From Ciona intestinalis (taxonomy: Eukaryota > Chordata > Ascidiacea > Phlebobranchia > Cionidae), in contig NC_020166.2 in the NCBI RefSeq assembly GCF_000224145.3, forward strand, positions 9,514,752-9,578,751: a stretch of DNA of 64,000 bases, written 5' to 3'. Each line of letters begins with the position of its first letter. Position 1 is the stretch's first letter. Positions 1 to 15,000 of this stretch are shown in pieces. A program made the translations under genes and the position numbers. The notes under the pieces were generated by a model. The model was not told the DNA's origin, did no database searches, and saw only the letters and a program-made list of their open reading frames with translations.

Positions 1-3000
1 CAGTCCACAGCATTACTTGTATGTCACTATGATATTGAGGCAAACACCTGATGTGTAAGTATTGCTTCTTACAATGGTTACAGATACATTGGCTGATTGA
101 CTATTACATAAAAGTACCAATGTTGACATATGTACGATGAAAAACCAACTACTATAACTCATACTTGGCCTAAAGAGCCATATTACAAATGAAATATGAT
201 ACTTCTTTTCTTGTGCTAAAGTTATTTGTTGTATTGTTTACCGACTAATGCAGTGTAGAAAGTTTCAGGGTTTGTCTGCCTACCCTGTCACTTCAGTTTT
301 TGTTGCAATGTGTGATTCATTTATTTATTTGAAACCTTTTTTCCTCACAGAATTGCAGTTAACGGAGTAAAGACTGATGTTAATGGATCGTCCCCTCTTA
401 CCAATAAGAGTCCACATGGTTCTTCTTACTTTAACCCCAACACACGGGGTTTTAGTATTAAGGTCGCCGGACAAGCGTCATCCAGGAAAAGGAGGGCGAT
501 CACTGAGGCAGAAGCAAACGCTCAAGTTGATAGACCGATTAGTCCAAATATTTATAGGTTCGTTGTTTAAAAATGTCAATTTATTCAAAAGATAGAAATT
601 TATGGAGTGTCTGACTTGTCTGTTGGTATAATTGAACAGAATACTTGCAAAAATATCAATTCAGTGATTTACAACTATGCATGACACAGATTAAAGTGGA
701 ACATTGGGGAACTATATAAAATTATTAAAACCTTTTTAAGTTTAAAAATGGAAGAGTGCCTATACTATACATTGTTTGCTATTAAAAATAATAGCACTAT
801 TAATTATTTTTATTTTTACTGAGTTTACTTTGAAAAATTTGGTTAATCAGTATGATTTGTTTGGTTAATGAATAAGAATAGTGACAGGCATGAAAGAATT
901 ATTGATTTCCTGAAAACTTTGTCCTTTCATACATTGTATAATATTCAATCGTTACATTTGTTTCACCCCATGCTTGTAGATGTTACTACGAGGGATGTAT
1001 ACCTCCGCCCGATCCGGAAAATGTTCCACCAATCAGAGATCAGCCAGCTGTCACTCAAATGTGGTCACAAAACACATCGTGCATGAAATGGACGGTAAGA
1101 TTTAATGCATAAGTTTCACCACTTAGCTAAGCATTTACAAGATTTTTAAATAAATCCTAATTTTTTTAACTTAATTTCTAAATTAGTTGAACCGCTAGAC
1201 TCAAACAAATTTGACAGGGCTTTCATGCGGTTTGACCTACAGCTCCCAAATACTGAGGACTAATCATTATCCAAAAAACATTGGTTTCTGATATTAGCTT
1301 TCAGCATTAACCAAGGTATATACAGTAGACAGTAATGATCATGTATTTCAGGATGATAAAAATGTGGTGATTCTACACACTGTTACTATTAATGGAGTTA
1401 AGGCCATATGTTGGGTATTATTTGATCTTTTCACTCTTGATGTTGAATCAATAACTGTCCAAGGAGTTCTGGAATTTGTTCAGTCATCAAACATTACCGT
1501 GGAAAAGCTACTGATCTTGGTACCTATTTATTCTTTTTTACTCATTCCTTTAAACATTCACTCATTTATGCATCTAAGCATTCACTCCTACATTCATTAT
1601 TTATTTATACATGTGTGAATAAATGTAACTTTTTTACCCTTGTTTGGCAACAACAAGATTTTTATAAAGAGTTTTCACGTTTGTAACTTTGTGATGATTA
1701 TTCTTTTAAATTTTTTTTAGTTTTCGTGTATGGCTGACAAATTTAAACAAACTAATAGTGACCACTGACAAAATTGTTGTTAAGTGTCTTGCCCAAGAAC
1801 ATATGCCCACAACGATACCAACGACGAGCCTTGAACTCTTAACCTGTAGGTTAAAGAGGCAGGCGCAATAATCATTGTGGCACGGCAGGAGACAATTAAT
1901 GCATTTGTTCATTGATGATTTATTCTTTGTTTATTTGTTTTTTTTTATTTCATCAGTTAACATATGTGGCAACAGTCAAATATGTAGACCAATCAAATAA
2001 CAACAAAACTTCACCTTCCAGGGAGGTCGTGTTATTGCTGGGTATTCACCTACAGAACCCTACATCAATGAACTTGTCATAAACTTGCGAGGAAACCATT
2101 CATCTCTTGGAACAATCTACCCAGGTATCTTGAGCGACATCTAGTATTAATGGAATCAATGTTGTATTACAACTGGGTGTCCCAGATAAGGGCCCCAGTG
2201 GAAACCACAGTAAATAGCATGTCTGCCTCTAATCAAAATGATTTGTCAGTATGTTTTATGTAAAACCAAACTGATTTTTGCTGTTCGCTCGTTTAAATAA
2301 AAACAAACATAATACCAATTAGGATTAATTTGTTTCCATAGGAATATCAGTTGGAACCAAAGCCATTGGGTGTTTTGGAGGACTTGACTTGCATGGGAAG
2401 AAACACAATGTGTTGAGGAGCGACCTTGCATCAACTGCTAACATTGGAGCTCAATCGATCACATTACGTGATGCTGTGGATTGGGTTGTAGGGGAAGAGA
2501 TCGTGATCACAACAACAGGTTACAGGTGAGTTTTTGTCATATGGGTCCATATTTCCCACAAGCTTTTGTACTTGATGTTTGGGAACTAATTTATCTGTGT
2601 TTGCCAGGCAACGACAGCCATTATAGCTTAAAAATAGGGATTGTGTATTAAGTATTATGTAACACACACTAAGACACTTGTTTTTCTGCTAATGGCAGGT
2701 GGTGAAAAAAAACTCAAAATCTAAATTTAAAAAACGTTTATCAAGACTCTTGTAACAGAATCTAAGGTTCAAAAATATTTTAAATTTTAAGATCAAATGA
2801 GACAGAGAAGAAGACAATAATCTCTGTATCAGAAGACAAGAAGACAATCGGACTTAACAGTGCATTGGAGTATCGGCATATGGGCGAGACATACTCAGTG
2901 AATGGTTTTCGCTTTGATATGAGAGCCGAAGTGGCTTTGCTGACACATAACATTAAGATTGTTGGCGAATGGTATGATATGATTGACAAGGAAGCATTTG

Positions 3001-6000
3001 GTGCAAGGCTATTGGTTGGGAGCATCAGAAGTAGCTCTGGTGACCGAATGACAGGTGAGTTGTATGAAATATTTAAAATATAAAAAGTTGTAAAACTCAT
3101 GGAATGTCATCCGGTGATACGGTGCTATTTTCAAAAGTTTTCAGTTTTGTAATCTTTTAAATTAGAAACGTTCTATTCACAGTTTAATGGTAAGAACTAA
3201 GCAAAAAGAACAGCTAAATATCAATGACAAAGCAACAATTTTGGGGTTTAACTGCCCCGCTTTTTTAACTAATGCTTTTTCACATAATTTTTGTCCATAA
3301 CGTGTTGTTGTTGATTCCCTTCTCTTTTTTATTTCAATAATTTAATCTTTGCTATCATTTAAAGAGATCAATATAAATATGTTATGTTTTGTAACCTCCA
3401 ACAAACAGTTAACTCTACCTTTGTTCTCCTAAGGTTGGGCTAGAATCAGCAACGTTGAGTTCATTAGAGCTGGTCAGGAGGGTTGGACAGAACCATACGA
3501 TCCCAGGTTTGGCGTGGCGTTTGTGAGAACTGGAACAGTTTCTGCCAGCCGTCCGTCTTATGTGCAGAATTCTGCATTCCATGATTCCTATTCAACCGCC
3601 ATTGGGATCTTTGGAGCAAGTGGAATTAACATAACTGGAAATGTCGTTCACAGAGCAATTCATGACGGTATTTATCATAATCTAGTTTATGACTCAACAA
3701 TTTGTTTGAGTTTGGTTTAGTGAAAAAAACAAATTTGTTGGTTTAGTTTTTTTGCAATGATATTCAAAATTGAATAATATAATCCTAGCCCTGTTACTAA
3801 ATTTTAATCATCTATAAAGTTACTTCTGTGGTAACTCGTAAGCGGGCATGAGATGTATAAAATAGAGAACCTGTGTTAAAACCTTGTCATTGCCCTGCCA
3901 TGAAAGAAAGTTTCATTTATACATGTATACAAATGATATTACCATAGTATTAATTAAAATTAAAATAATAAACTGTTGCAGGTATCAGAATCACTGGAAG
4001 TAAACATAGAGTTATTGGAAACTTGGTGACTGTTACACTCTTCAGGGGATCATATGGTGATCGGTTCGATAAGGATAACTTCATGGTAAGTAACTATCAC
4101 AGTGAATATGATTTGTATGAATACATTATATGTGTCTGGTGTATAAGAAGACGCTTATGTTATAACCCATCAGTAAACATAAAAAGAAGACACCCATGTT
4201 ATAACTCCACAGTAAGCACGAGGTGTTAGAATACACTATGTGTGTCCGGTGTATAAAAAGACACCCATGCTATAATTTAAAAGTGAGCTCTTTTTTTGGG
4301 TGTCCAAGAAGACACCTGTGTTATAACTCAACCGTAACCAAGTAATGTATATGAATGGACTGTGTATGTTTTCGGTATAGGATTGGCAAGCTGCCTTCCA
4401 ACTTTCCGAAGCTACCAACGTGGTTGTAATGAACAACACAGCTGCGGGATCGGAACGTATTGGTTTCCGTGTAGATGGAGAATCTTGTAATGCTGGAGAT
4501 GAAAATGCATGGATGGGCAAGTGTTTTTTTATGGTGTAACTTATCGTATATATTTGGGCAGCAGCGTCTTTAATTATGTAGAATGCTACTATATTTGTTA
4601 TTTCTTTTGTAATTTCATGTATGCATATGATGCACTTCAAACAAAGAGCTTGTTTTTATTTAAACATGTTTTGCAGGCAACGTGGCACATGGCTGTCTTC
4701 ATGGCATTCAGATATTTACATCTGATGGTATCTCCCCGTGCTCAATGCTTCGTAACTTTGTGGTTTACAAGTCGTGGGATTTTGGTATTTACCATCAAAC
4801 GCAGACAAGTGTTATCGTCAAGGATACAATTATTGCCGACTCAACGGTTTATAAATATTTGAATAATTGTCTCTGTTGGTTCTAACTATTTTATAAACTT
4901 AAACTGGTGCTTCTTAAAATAAAGAATGGAAGTAACTCAAACGTTTCTTAAAGGCTACATTAAATAGGAAACGTTTTAATCTTTAGTTTGTTGTTTCTAT
5001 GAATGTGTGGCAGTGATAAATATTCAGGTGTTGGGTTAAAAATAGTTGTTTTTTTTTGTGATTAAATGATAACCAAAAACGAAATTACTATAAACTAATA
5101 CTTTATTTGACAATGTTTCTTTATTTTCCTATTAAAATAAATTTGTATTCATCTTTTAGATTGGTTTTGCTCCTGTCCTATTTGGACCGCCCGCATTGTC
5201 GCATACATATATTAACAAGTTCTCTAAGTTGGATAATGTTCTGTGTATTGCTCGAAGTAATCATTTTGATCCAAGTCAGGATTTTATGAATGAATCAACC
5301 GACAAAAATCTTCGCATCAGAAACTTTGGGTGAATGATTATTATTACAAGATCTTGGTTGAGTTCATAACAACAATCAGCCGTTATTAAAAAAGAATGTT
5401 GACAACTAAACCTTAATAAACTATTGTGTTAGTTGAGTGAATGAATAAATGTAACTTGCTTTATCCTCGAGTGACTAAAAAAACGGTCCTCTTTATAACA
5501 TGGGTGTTTTGTTACATACAACTTGTGCTCGCTAACGAGTTTTCAAGTTATCACATTGGTGTTTACGGGGTTATTTTGTAAACAGCCCACAACGATCAGC
5601 ACCACGAAACCCACATGGAGGGAAGACATGTATTCTCCTGCCTCTGTTCCAAAGTGGAGCCACTGGGTCTCCATTCAAACCATTCATTGCAAACAAGAAC
5701 TACCCAATGTTGCACGGCTTGCTTAATATCACAAGTAATACAAAATTTGTATACGTAAAAGTCAAATATAAATGATTACGTTTTACAATGGTAATTTACA
5801 ATTTTAAATAAATTCTGTTACAAAGATACTTCAAAGTAAAAGTATCTTTAAAGCTGCATATTTCATTTTAATTTTGCAAACCGTGTACTAAGCAGTTTAA
5901 ATAAGCATTGGGTAAAACTAAGAACTTTTATATTCATATATGTAGGCCTACAACGCATTAGATACATGATGCTAGCACTAAACTTGGTAAGGTTCATGTT

Positions 6001-9000
6001 AAGATACAACACATCAACCATGGTCAATGTATGTTGCAGAGTTCACCGCAAACAACGTCAAGTTGCAATCAGACGGGACCAGAGATCTTGTTTTCTGGAC
6101 AAACCCCTCAAATGAAGATGCTGTTCATCCAACCATTCTCTCACAAACCTCTCTTGTAAATGTGGAAGAGGAGAGCAAAGTCTTCATTGATCGGCCAAGT
6201 CTTAGGTGATGAATCATATTTTATTTCAATTCGTTTATCTAGTTTTATATTTATTTCTAAAAGAATATTTGTTTAAATAATTGATAGATGTACAGCGTTT
6301 TTTATTGGCTAACACACGTGACTACAATTGACGGCATTTTCCTATAAAATAATTTTTGCTTAACTTCTTTGGTAAACCACATTTAAACAATCTTGGGGCT
6401 GCTGACCAAGCAAGCTGGGTATTTTAACATTTAACAATGGGTTGAAGCGTTAGGTCAAGATATATGCAGAAATATCAAGCTATGTTTTTTATTTATAGGT
6501 TTGTGAAAAACATGCTCTACTTTACATTGAAGTTTCAATCATGGCTTGACTTTAAAATGTTGCTTCTATGTTGTTTACAGTAAGATCAACCCAGCTGATT
6601 GTGTGGACATGGAATGTGATGCCAAGAAGAAAGTTCTCATTAAAGATATGGATGGTGGTTTCCTTACAGCTCCTGGTGCAATTATTCCACAAGTCAGTTG
6701 TTGTGAATATTTCATTGAGAATGTTTGGTACACATCAGCATTTTGCGCCCTGCTATGAATGTGTACCCTTCACCTATTTTACATTACTAGAGTGTCCATG
6801 AAGTGTCTGACAACTCCCTATGTGTCTGGTGTATAAGAGGACAACCATGTTATACCTTGACAGTGAGCATGAGATTTATGAACACATCATGTGTGTCTGG
6901 TGTATAAAAAGACACCCATGTTATAACTCTATAGTGAGCATGAGATGTATGAATACACCATGTATGTCTGGTGTATTGGAAGATACTTAAGTTACAACTC
7001 AATATATGGTGTATGAACACAATGATTTGTAACCCAGGCTGAGTTTGCATGGGACGATAACAACCGACGTTCACGAGGACTGGGAGACTACAGAATCCCG
7101 AAGCCGATGTTGACCGGAATTGAAGGGACCAGGATTCCTGTGTCTTCCATTGCTGACCAGAGAGGTATCTTGTTTGTGACTGGATAATGTATGACTTATT
7201 AACATCTGTATCATTTATTGTATGTCAATAGATAATGTATGTATATTCTTGTTAGCAAAATATCTCAAATTAAACATAATTTTCTTATACATATAATGGG
7301 GGGAATGTTACCATTACGTATTTTCCATGCAACTAAACAACTTAACATGTTATATTGTTGATGTGTTATTGAGCAACACACATGATGGGCCCACACACTA
7401 TTAGTGCAATGGTTATCCACCGGGTTTAAGAAATTATTACCATTGAAATATTGACTCCATTCCTTCAACTTGTAATACTTCGTAATATAATTGTCCTCGT
7501 AATATATTTGTCCGGCATCGTGGCAAAGTGGTTTGTGCGCCTGCCTCTTACCCAGAGGTAATGAGTTCAAGGCTCGTCGCTGCTACCATTGTTGGCGTAT
7601 GTGTCCTTACTTTATCCACGCGGGGATAAAGTAAGTTACATTCATTTAAAAAAAACACCTATGATCACAGGTATCATAAGAAACAGTGCCTGCACCTACA
7701 AACCAGCTTGGCAAGCATATGACTGCCATGGCGATGGAGTCCTTGATTACCAGATGTTGGTTATTGAGAGTTTGGATGGTGATACTGAAACAAGGAGGTT
7801 ATCACCTCTCGCACTTACTGGTGGCCGAACTATTGATCTTAACAATGGTAAGCTTGTGACCACATTGGCCTTTGAAATTAAATCTGCTTTATATATAGGC
7901 CTGTGCTTTTTAGCCTTTTACGTGGGGTCCCAATTGTTAGGCCTAATTATGCCAAGGATTTTCTTCTTTTTACAAAACATTGTGAGCACAACTTTAGAAG
8001 ATGTTTATAAAGCTTGTTGGCAACCTAAGTGTAAAATGAAAATTTACACAACATTTTTCTTTCACACATTATGTCGACTCCATAGTTTATGCATAAAAAT
8101 GAGATATTAATTAAATATTCCAGGTCCACAAGATCATGGGTGGTGCTCCGGCTACACCTGTCAGAAGAGAATCTCTACTTTCTATGTCATTGTAACAAGC
8201 GGAACCCACTTCGACGTTTTCTTTACTGGTTATGCTCCAAGGAGAATGAAGCTTCATCTTCTTAACGTTGCGAATGATAAGACTGTCCGCGTTGCCATCT
8301 GGTAAGTTTATGTCCGTCGCCCTGGCACAGTGGTTAGCTTGCCTGACTTTAGCTTAGAAGTTATAAGTTCAAGGCTCGAAATTGCTATCATTGTGTGCAT
8401 ACATGTGTTTGGGCAAGACACTTACGACAACTGATCTAACCTATTATTACATTTTAGGAATAGAACTAACACATTGTTAAAGCTTCTTTTGATAGATAAT
8501 CTTTATTAAACCGTAAACCCCCCCCCCAAAAAAAAAAAATTGATTAAAAAAAATTTAAAAAAAAACTTTTTTTAAACATTTGTTGATTAAAACGCCCTTT
8601 ATTTTTTTTTCTGGCTGCGCCACTGAACACATCTATGTATTCAATACTACACAGGTTTCCAAGACCTGAGAGACTTGACGTTTACCAAGCAGAGAAAGAT
8701 CTTTACATCTTCCCACAGAATTCTTTTTATGACACAACAAGAGACCTCTGGAACACAAGACACCCAGCCACGAGCACTCCGGATCAATACAAACCACCTA
8801 TTGATTCAGGTTTGTTTCTATGTTGAACTATGTGTTTAATGAGCGATGGGCGCATTTTTAAAAGCTATAATATAATAATGTAGGATAAGATCGGGCGTTT
8901 TTTCTCTTTTATTTCTCTTTTATCCCATTTTGGTAGTAAAGAAACAGTAAAATACAAATGTTAACAACTGTAGCCCCAAGGACATACATGGCCTCAATGG

Positions 9001-12000
9001 TTGCAGCATCAAATCTGGTTTTCCTCAATTCTAACATCACCCATACAGAATAAGAGATGGGATATATCAGATACATTGTCACTTTACATTACATTCATTC
9101 ACTTTAAAGATTCCCTACTTCAGGTGTAAATGGAGCAAACTATATTGACCTGAAGACCCGTCTCCTCTACATTACAATTAGAGGACCAGAACCTGTTAAG
9201 ATTGTCACGGTACCAATGATCCAGATCGCTATCGGGTTCCCTGCTATTTCTATTGACGATTTCTTTGGGGAAAACCTTGTCCAGAATCTCGCTGTGTAAG
9301 TTGTTTATTGCTGTAGGTGGAAATGGAGTGGATGACAAGAGTCAACTGTAGGCTTAAGCAACTCTTTATCTTAATTATTTTGAATTTTCATGGTTACAAG
9401 GTGTAGATAAGCGGATATATCTTTGTGGTCATTTATATCCTCGTGGGTGGGAACTTTAGTGACTTATTTCATTGTTGCCACTCCCATGCCGACAGTCGAG
9501 TTGCTGAAGCTATAAAAGTGTGTGAATAAGTAGACATGACTTTTGGTTGGTTTGGTCATTTATATCCTTGTGGGTGGGAATTTGAGTAACTTATCCACGG
9601 TTGCCACTCCCATGTCCACAGTAAGTTGCTAAAACTATTGCAGTGTTTTAATAATCATTACGACTGTGTTTAATACTGATTCTTGTTACATCAGATACCT
9701 TGGTGTTCCATCATACAAGATACGGGTGGTAAACGTTGTGAGAGAAACTTCTAGAAGAAAGCGAGATCTCAGGTAAGTTCATGACAAGTTTATAAACTAA
9801 CCTTTTGTATTGAAACTTGGGTGTTGGAAGAATTTATGATGCTTCCTAAGACATACCATTTAGTTCATATAAAGTAGCATATAAACACATAGCATATAAA
9901 GTGCTTTAACACATAATATATTACAAAATGGTAAACTAATTAAACAACTGTAAAATGTGTTTGTACAAAAGCTCTACAAAAGCAATTCTACCATAACACA
10001 TGAAACTTAAGTAACATCACTCTTACAGATTGAGACGTAGCACAGAAGTAGTGACGTACAACATCGAGTATGGAGATGAAATCGTTAACGGAACCGGATC
10101 TAACGTAACTTCAAACTCTTCACTTGCCGCTGAGTTCCTCAACCAAGGCGTAACTAAGGTGAAGTTATATAAGATTTCTGTGTATCTTGTTTAAAATGTT
10201 TATGTCAATATTAAAAACAAAGTTCTAAACACACACGATTTGCAAAATAGTCTGCTTTATTAAATTACTAGACTTTTTGTTTAAAAATTTTACAAAATTG
10301 CATTATACAGATGCTTGTTGATTACCAAACGGGGAAATTGTGGCAAATTCTTAACGTTACTGAAGGAATATCTCTCTCGTCCACACAAGCAGCAACTAAC
10401 CTAACTACAAGTACTTACATTACGCTAAATTAATTTGTTATCAAACTATTATGTATATATAACTAATACTGTCATTGGTCACTAATTCTCTTGTCTTTGT
10501 TATTTTAATTAATTTGATATTCACCATTGTATTCAAGAGATAAATAAAGTATGATGGTATAAAAAAAATAAAAAACACAGTGTTCAGTATGTTTAAAACA
10601 GTGTTCCCAAACTGCGGTCAGCAGACCAATAGGTGTCCGTAAGGCAGTTTCAGAGGGTCCTTAATGTTTGATTGTAATTCGATAATAAAGTTTTCTCGGT
10701 GTAATGCTTGCTTGATATTGGTTTTTGGTTAGCGAATGTTTTCAACATTATAGCTGTACTATTATGCTATACCATACTTTTTCTTTCATTGGTGTGGTTT
10801 TTGGCTTTTCCCTTTAGCATATTTTTATTTTTATAGGGCTGCAAACTATCAAAATAATTACAAAGGTCGACCAGGCAAAATTTTTATAAAAGTTTGTGAT
10901 CCGCTGGTTTTAAACATCTTTCATTTGACAATTGCTAATTTTTCCCAACTTAAGGTGCAGATTACGAGACTTACCTAATTGAACACAAGATCCCAACCTC
11001 AATGAGCATTGCATTCCTACCTTCAACTGCTGAGGAATATCTTGTCTTCCCAACACAACCTGTTGTTACCATGCTTGATAGCGAGGTAATGTTGTAACTC
11101 AGTTACTGGGTTTAAAGCTCAGTACAGGGACTTGATTTGCAAGTATTTTATTCATTACGAGTTACAAGTAAAAGTTATTTTGCCTCAAGCTTTTCAACTT
11201 TAAATGTTTTGTAAAATTAAGTGAGTTGTAAGTTTTAGTGCAGTAATTTGGTTTGCATGTATTTTATTCATAGGATGTTTATAAGTATTTTCTTGCTCCC
11301 ACCCGTTAGCTTTTCTTTAATTGAGACTTTTTCCTAAATATTTTTGTGTTTTAGTTGTCAAACTTGTCTCTTTGTTGTTTTACTAATTATGTTATGTGTT
11401 ATCTTTAAACTAACATGCAGAGATCAGTGACTTGAACGTGTTTTAAGGGGCTGAAATGGTTTCTTGAACGAATAAATAAATGTAACTTTATCCTCAGGGA
11501 GCAGGAAACGACAGACGTTGTAACATGGTTGTTTTCCTACTAGAACTACTAAAATAGTCTATGTTTTACAAACAGGGCATTCCGGTTACAACACTTGGAG
11601 GCATCTGGTCAGTTAGTGTTGCTCTTGATACAACTAATGGAGACAACAGAGCTACCTTGATGGGAACAACAACTGCAACTTTCAACAAAAATGTAAGAAA
11701 CTTATAAATTCTGTTCATTGTACAACCTACAGTGTTGGAATGATTCTGTGTTTCCTGACTTGGTCGATGTTTTTTAATCTTACACGATTCGTGTTTCATT
11801 TAAAGACACTTAACACTCATGTTCAGGTTATACTGGCAAACTGTATTTTTCCAAGAATTTAGAACAAAATGTCGCGCACTTTTATTAAAGCAAGTTTTTT
11901 GACCTGTAGTCACAGTGCCCAATTTTCCAAAAAGTAAAACACCTCAGATTTGTGGGACATTTTGCACAAGGTTATTTAAATTGTTTTCAACTTTACAGGG

Positions 12001-15000
12001 CACAGCAACCTTTACTGACCTGATGATAACTCACTCAGGAAATGGATATGTTCTCAGATTCAATGTAAACTAAGTATATGATATGTGATGTGTTACATTG
12101 CCGTATAGTATGGTGGGGAGAAAAGCCGTATCTTCATGACTCCTAAAGATCGTTGTCAATTGTTTAAAACACGATCATCATATTTGGATATTAGGTGCTA
12201 AATGTGTCCCGTCTTCTCCCACCCTACTATATGAATTTAAACGTTATGTATTTATCCTTACATGTTGGGGCACCTCATAGTTGTAGGTGTATAACATCAG
12301 TAGTTCATTGCTTATATTCATCACTTGTTCTTTCATGATAGGTGACTTAAAAACTCAAAAAACTTTCTCAGGCCCACACTTTTTTGTAAATAGTTTCTGG
12401 TATATGACTGACAATTTAAACAGCTTGTAAAGAACCATCATGTTGGAGCATTTTTTAGTAGATTGCAAACAACACAAACACCCGCATTCAAAGACAGGGG
12501 GATAAGGGTCAGGTCTACCTCGTGTTTTTTTAATTAAAAAAAAATTGAAAAACCCTCTTCTAATTTTATAATAATAAAAATAATAACTTTTATTTGTCTA
12601 TTCGTTTTTTTTCTGGCTCCCCCACTGCCTGCAGCACTCCCACCGTTAACCTAGCAATTACTCTAAGAGCATCATACTATGAGAAAAAAGTAAGGGTTCC
12701 AAAATTACATTTTCCATTTTCATTTATTTTTGTTTTAGGAGTTTTTTATTTAAATAAAAAAGAGGGGTAGTCGCAACTCCCGAAACCCCTCTCTGGTTGT
12801 GCCACTGCATGTATATATATCCAGCCTTATTGTTCCTAGATCTCGCAACCCATTGGTGTCAACATACAAGCGAGCCCCAGCATAACAATCACACAACGAA
12901 CTGTGAACGTCAGATTCACTTCTGGTGTTGGTTCATTGTTTAATCACAATGACGATGCTTTGATGACAATGCAATTACAAAACAATGCTGGTGAACCCCT
13001 TCCAATGGTTGGGTACAAGGTGACAAATAAAGATTGTATTAGTTATTTAAAAATGAATTGTTTAATAAAAAGTTTCTTCATTTACTTTTAATTGCTTGCC
13101 TATTATTCAAATGCTTTTTATCGGAAGAAAATTGCATTTTTTGAAACTTAAATTGAACTTTCCTGTTTAAGTTTAATAACAAAAAAACATTTTCTTAAAC
13201 TATCAGTGTCCAACTTTTGGGAATTAAAATGGCTACAAAGCACAAATAATTAGTTATGTGTTGGGTATGAGGCCTATGAATTCTCCTTCTATTTATAACG
13301 AAAAATTTGTTAGCTCTGTTTTCTCAATGCAAATTCTTCACAGGGCCATACATGGAAAGCCACTGTCTCATTTGATGACCCCAGCCTTTATAAAGGAGCC
13401 CAGCTCAGTGGAATCACAACATTCACATTCGACCCATCAACTGGAAGTGTTTCAACCGCCGGCCTCAAGATATTGAACACACTAAGTTATCATAAATACA
13501 ACCTTCTCTTCACTGTGACAACTGAACCTGCACTTTACAACATATTTGCTCAAGCTGAACCTATTCAGGTTTGAAACCATTCTAGGTTTTCTTTTTCATG
13601 TTTCATTGATAGCCCCCCCCACCTTGGTCTGTATAGTTGGGATCCTTAGAAAGGCATGTCATGAGCCTTGAGACCTCAGTTGAATGATTACTCCAATGCT
13701 AAATATACTTAAATTCTGTGCCAGTGTGATACGGCATAGGACAACCCATTTAGTAACTACTTGGTTGGAGCTATGCCTGTTAAGTATCTTACCCATGAAC
13801 ATATTATTTTCTGTATCAAGACTTTTAGTAACAAATCGAACACCTACTTCTGTTTGTTCTGTATTAAATTCGAAACCCTTTGGTCACAATTCAAACCACT
13901 ACCCAGCCGCATAACCATACCAAAACACCGAGCTTATTAAATCTTTACAATTAATATTCAATTTTTCAGTTCAAATCATCAACTGATACTCTCCATCTTT
14001 CCACCACAGTCATACGCAAAGCTTCGTAAGTTGGTTTTATAATAAATATCATAATAAAATATGTTTTAATCTTCTGAAACATATTTAAGATCGAATTAAT
14101 TGAAATTATCCAAAGCACTGATTCTGAAAATAGAAGAATGCAATTGTTTTGACAGTTAAAAGCAACTTTTTGCCATTTTTTTTTCTATTTAATCACTTCA
14201 GCTTTTTAAGAGGACATTTTAAAATTATTTAACAAGCACTAATAACCTAAAATATTCCCAATAAACCAACCATTTCTATTCCATTGAAACAGACTTGAAT
14301 TGGACGGACAGAGTTTCCTGCATAAAGCCAGATCCAGCGTGCCACGATTTACAACATTCACAACCTACATGCACAATGCTATGGTCACTCAATTACCAAC
14401 AGTCCTGATCAGTGGACTTACTGCAACTGTTAACACAGGTACCTGATTGAAGAGAAAATACTTCTGGTTTTTTTATGATATAATTTAATAAAGATTTTAC
14501 AAAAAAAAGAAAAATATGATTGAATTTTAAAATGTACAGTCGGAGCATTAATACTTGAAAATTCACCATCATTTTTACCAGAAATTTACTCTTATTTTTA
14601 TAACTATAACTTTGCTATATAACATGTACACAAACAAGTTGGGACTTTGTCACATACAAGTTCCCATTGCATCAGTGCATTTACCAATGATAAACTAATT
14701 AGGTTCATTCTGAAGACTTATCATGGAATGAACTTAATACTCTCTACAACTACCCTAGAAAGGATAAAAAATGCTGCAAAACCAGAAAGACAGAGCATAC
14801 CAATAGACAATTATTGTATATTCGTAATTATTATATCGTCATAATTATTATATCATCATAGTTGGATGAGATTAAACTTTTCCTTTGAAAAAAGTTTTGT
14901 TTCTATTAAAAAAAAGTTGGTCATTACTGAAATTTTTCCAGAGGGCAACACAGTTGTTGAGTTTACCATCAATGCATACAATGACAGCATTGCTGATGAA

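Noticed and set aside
1364-1618. 84-codon open frame as an independent small gene
   Set aside because: Its start is inside the G8-domain exon 1352-1519 and the rest is intron read-through.
4236-4640. 134-codon minus-strand open frame
   Set aside because: It overlaps the minisatellite and the antisense of PKHD1L1-like exon 4381-4516.
7509-7600. Possible tRNA gene (A-box- and B-box-like motifs)
   Set aside because: The same head recurs in many dispersed copies attached to a common body and tail; no cloverleaf with a plausible anticodon arm was found, so it is a SINE head.
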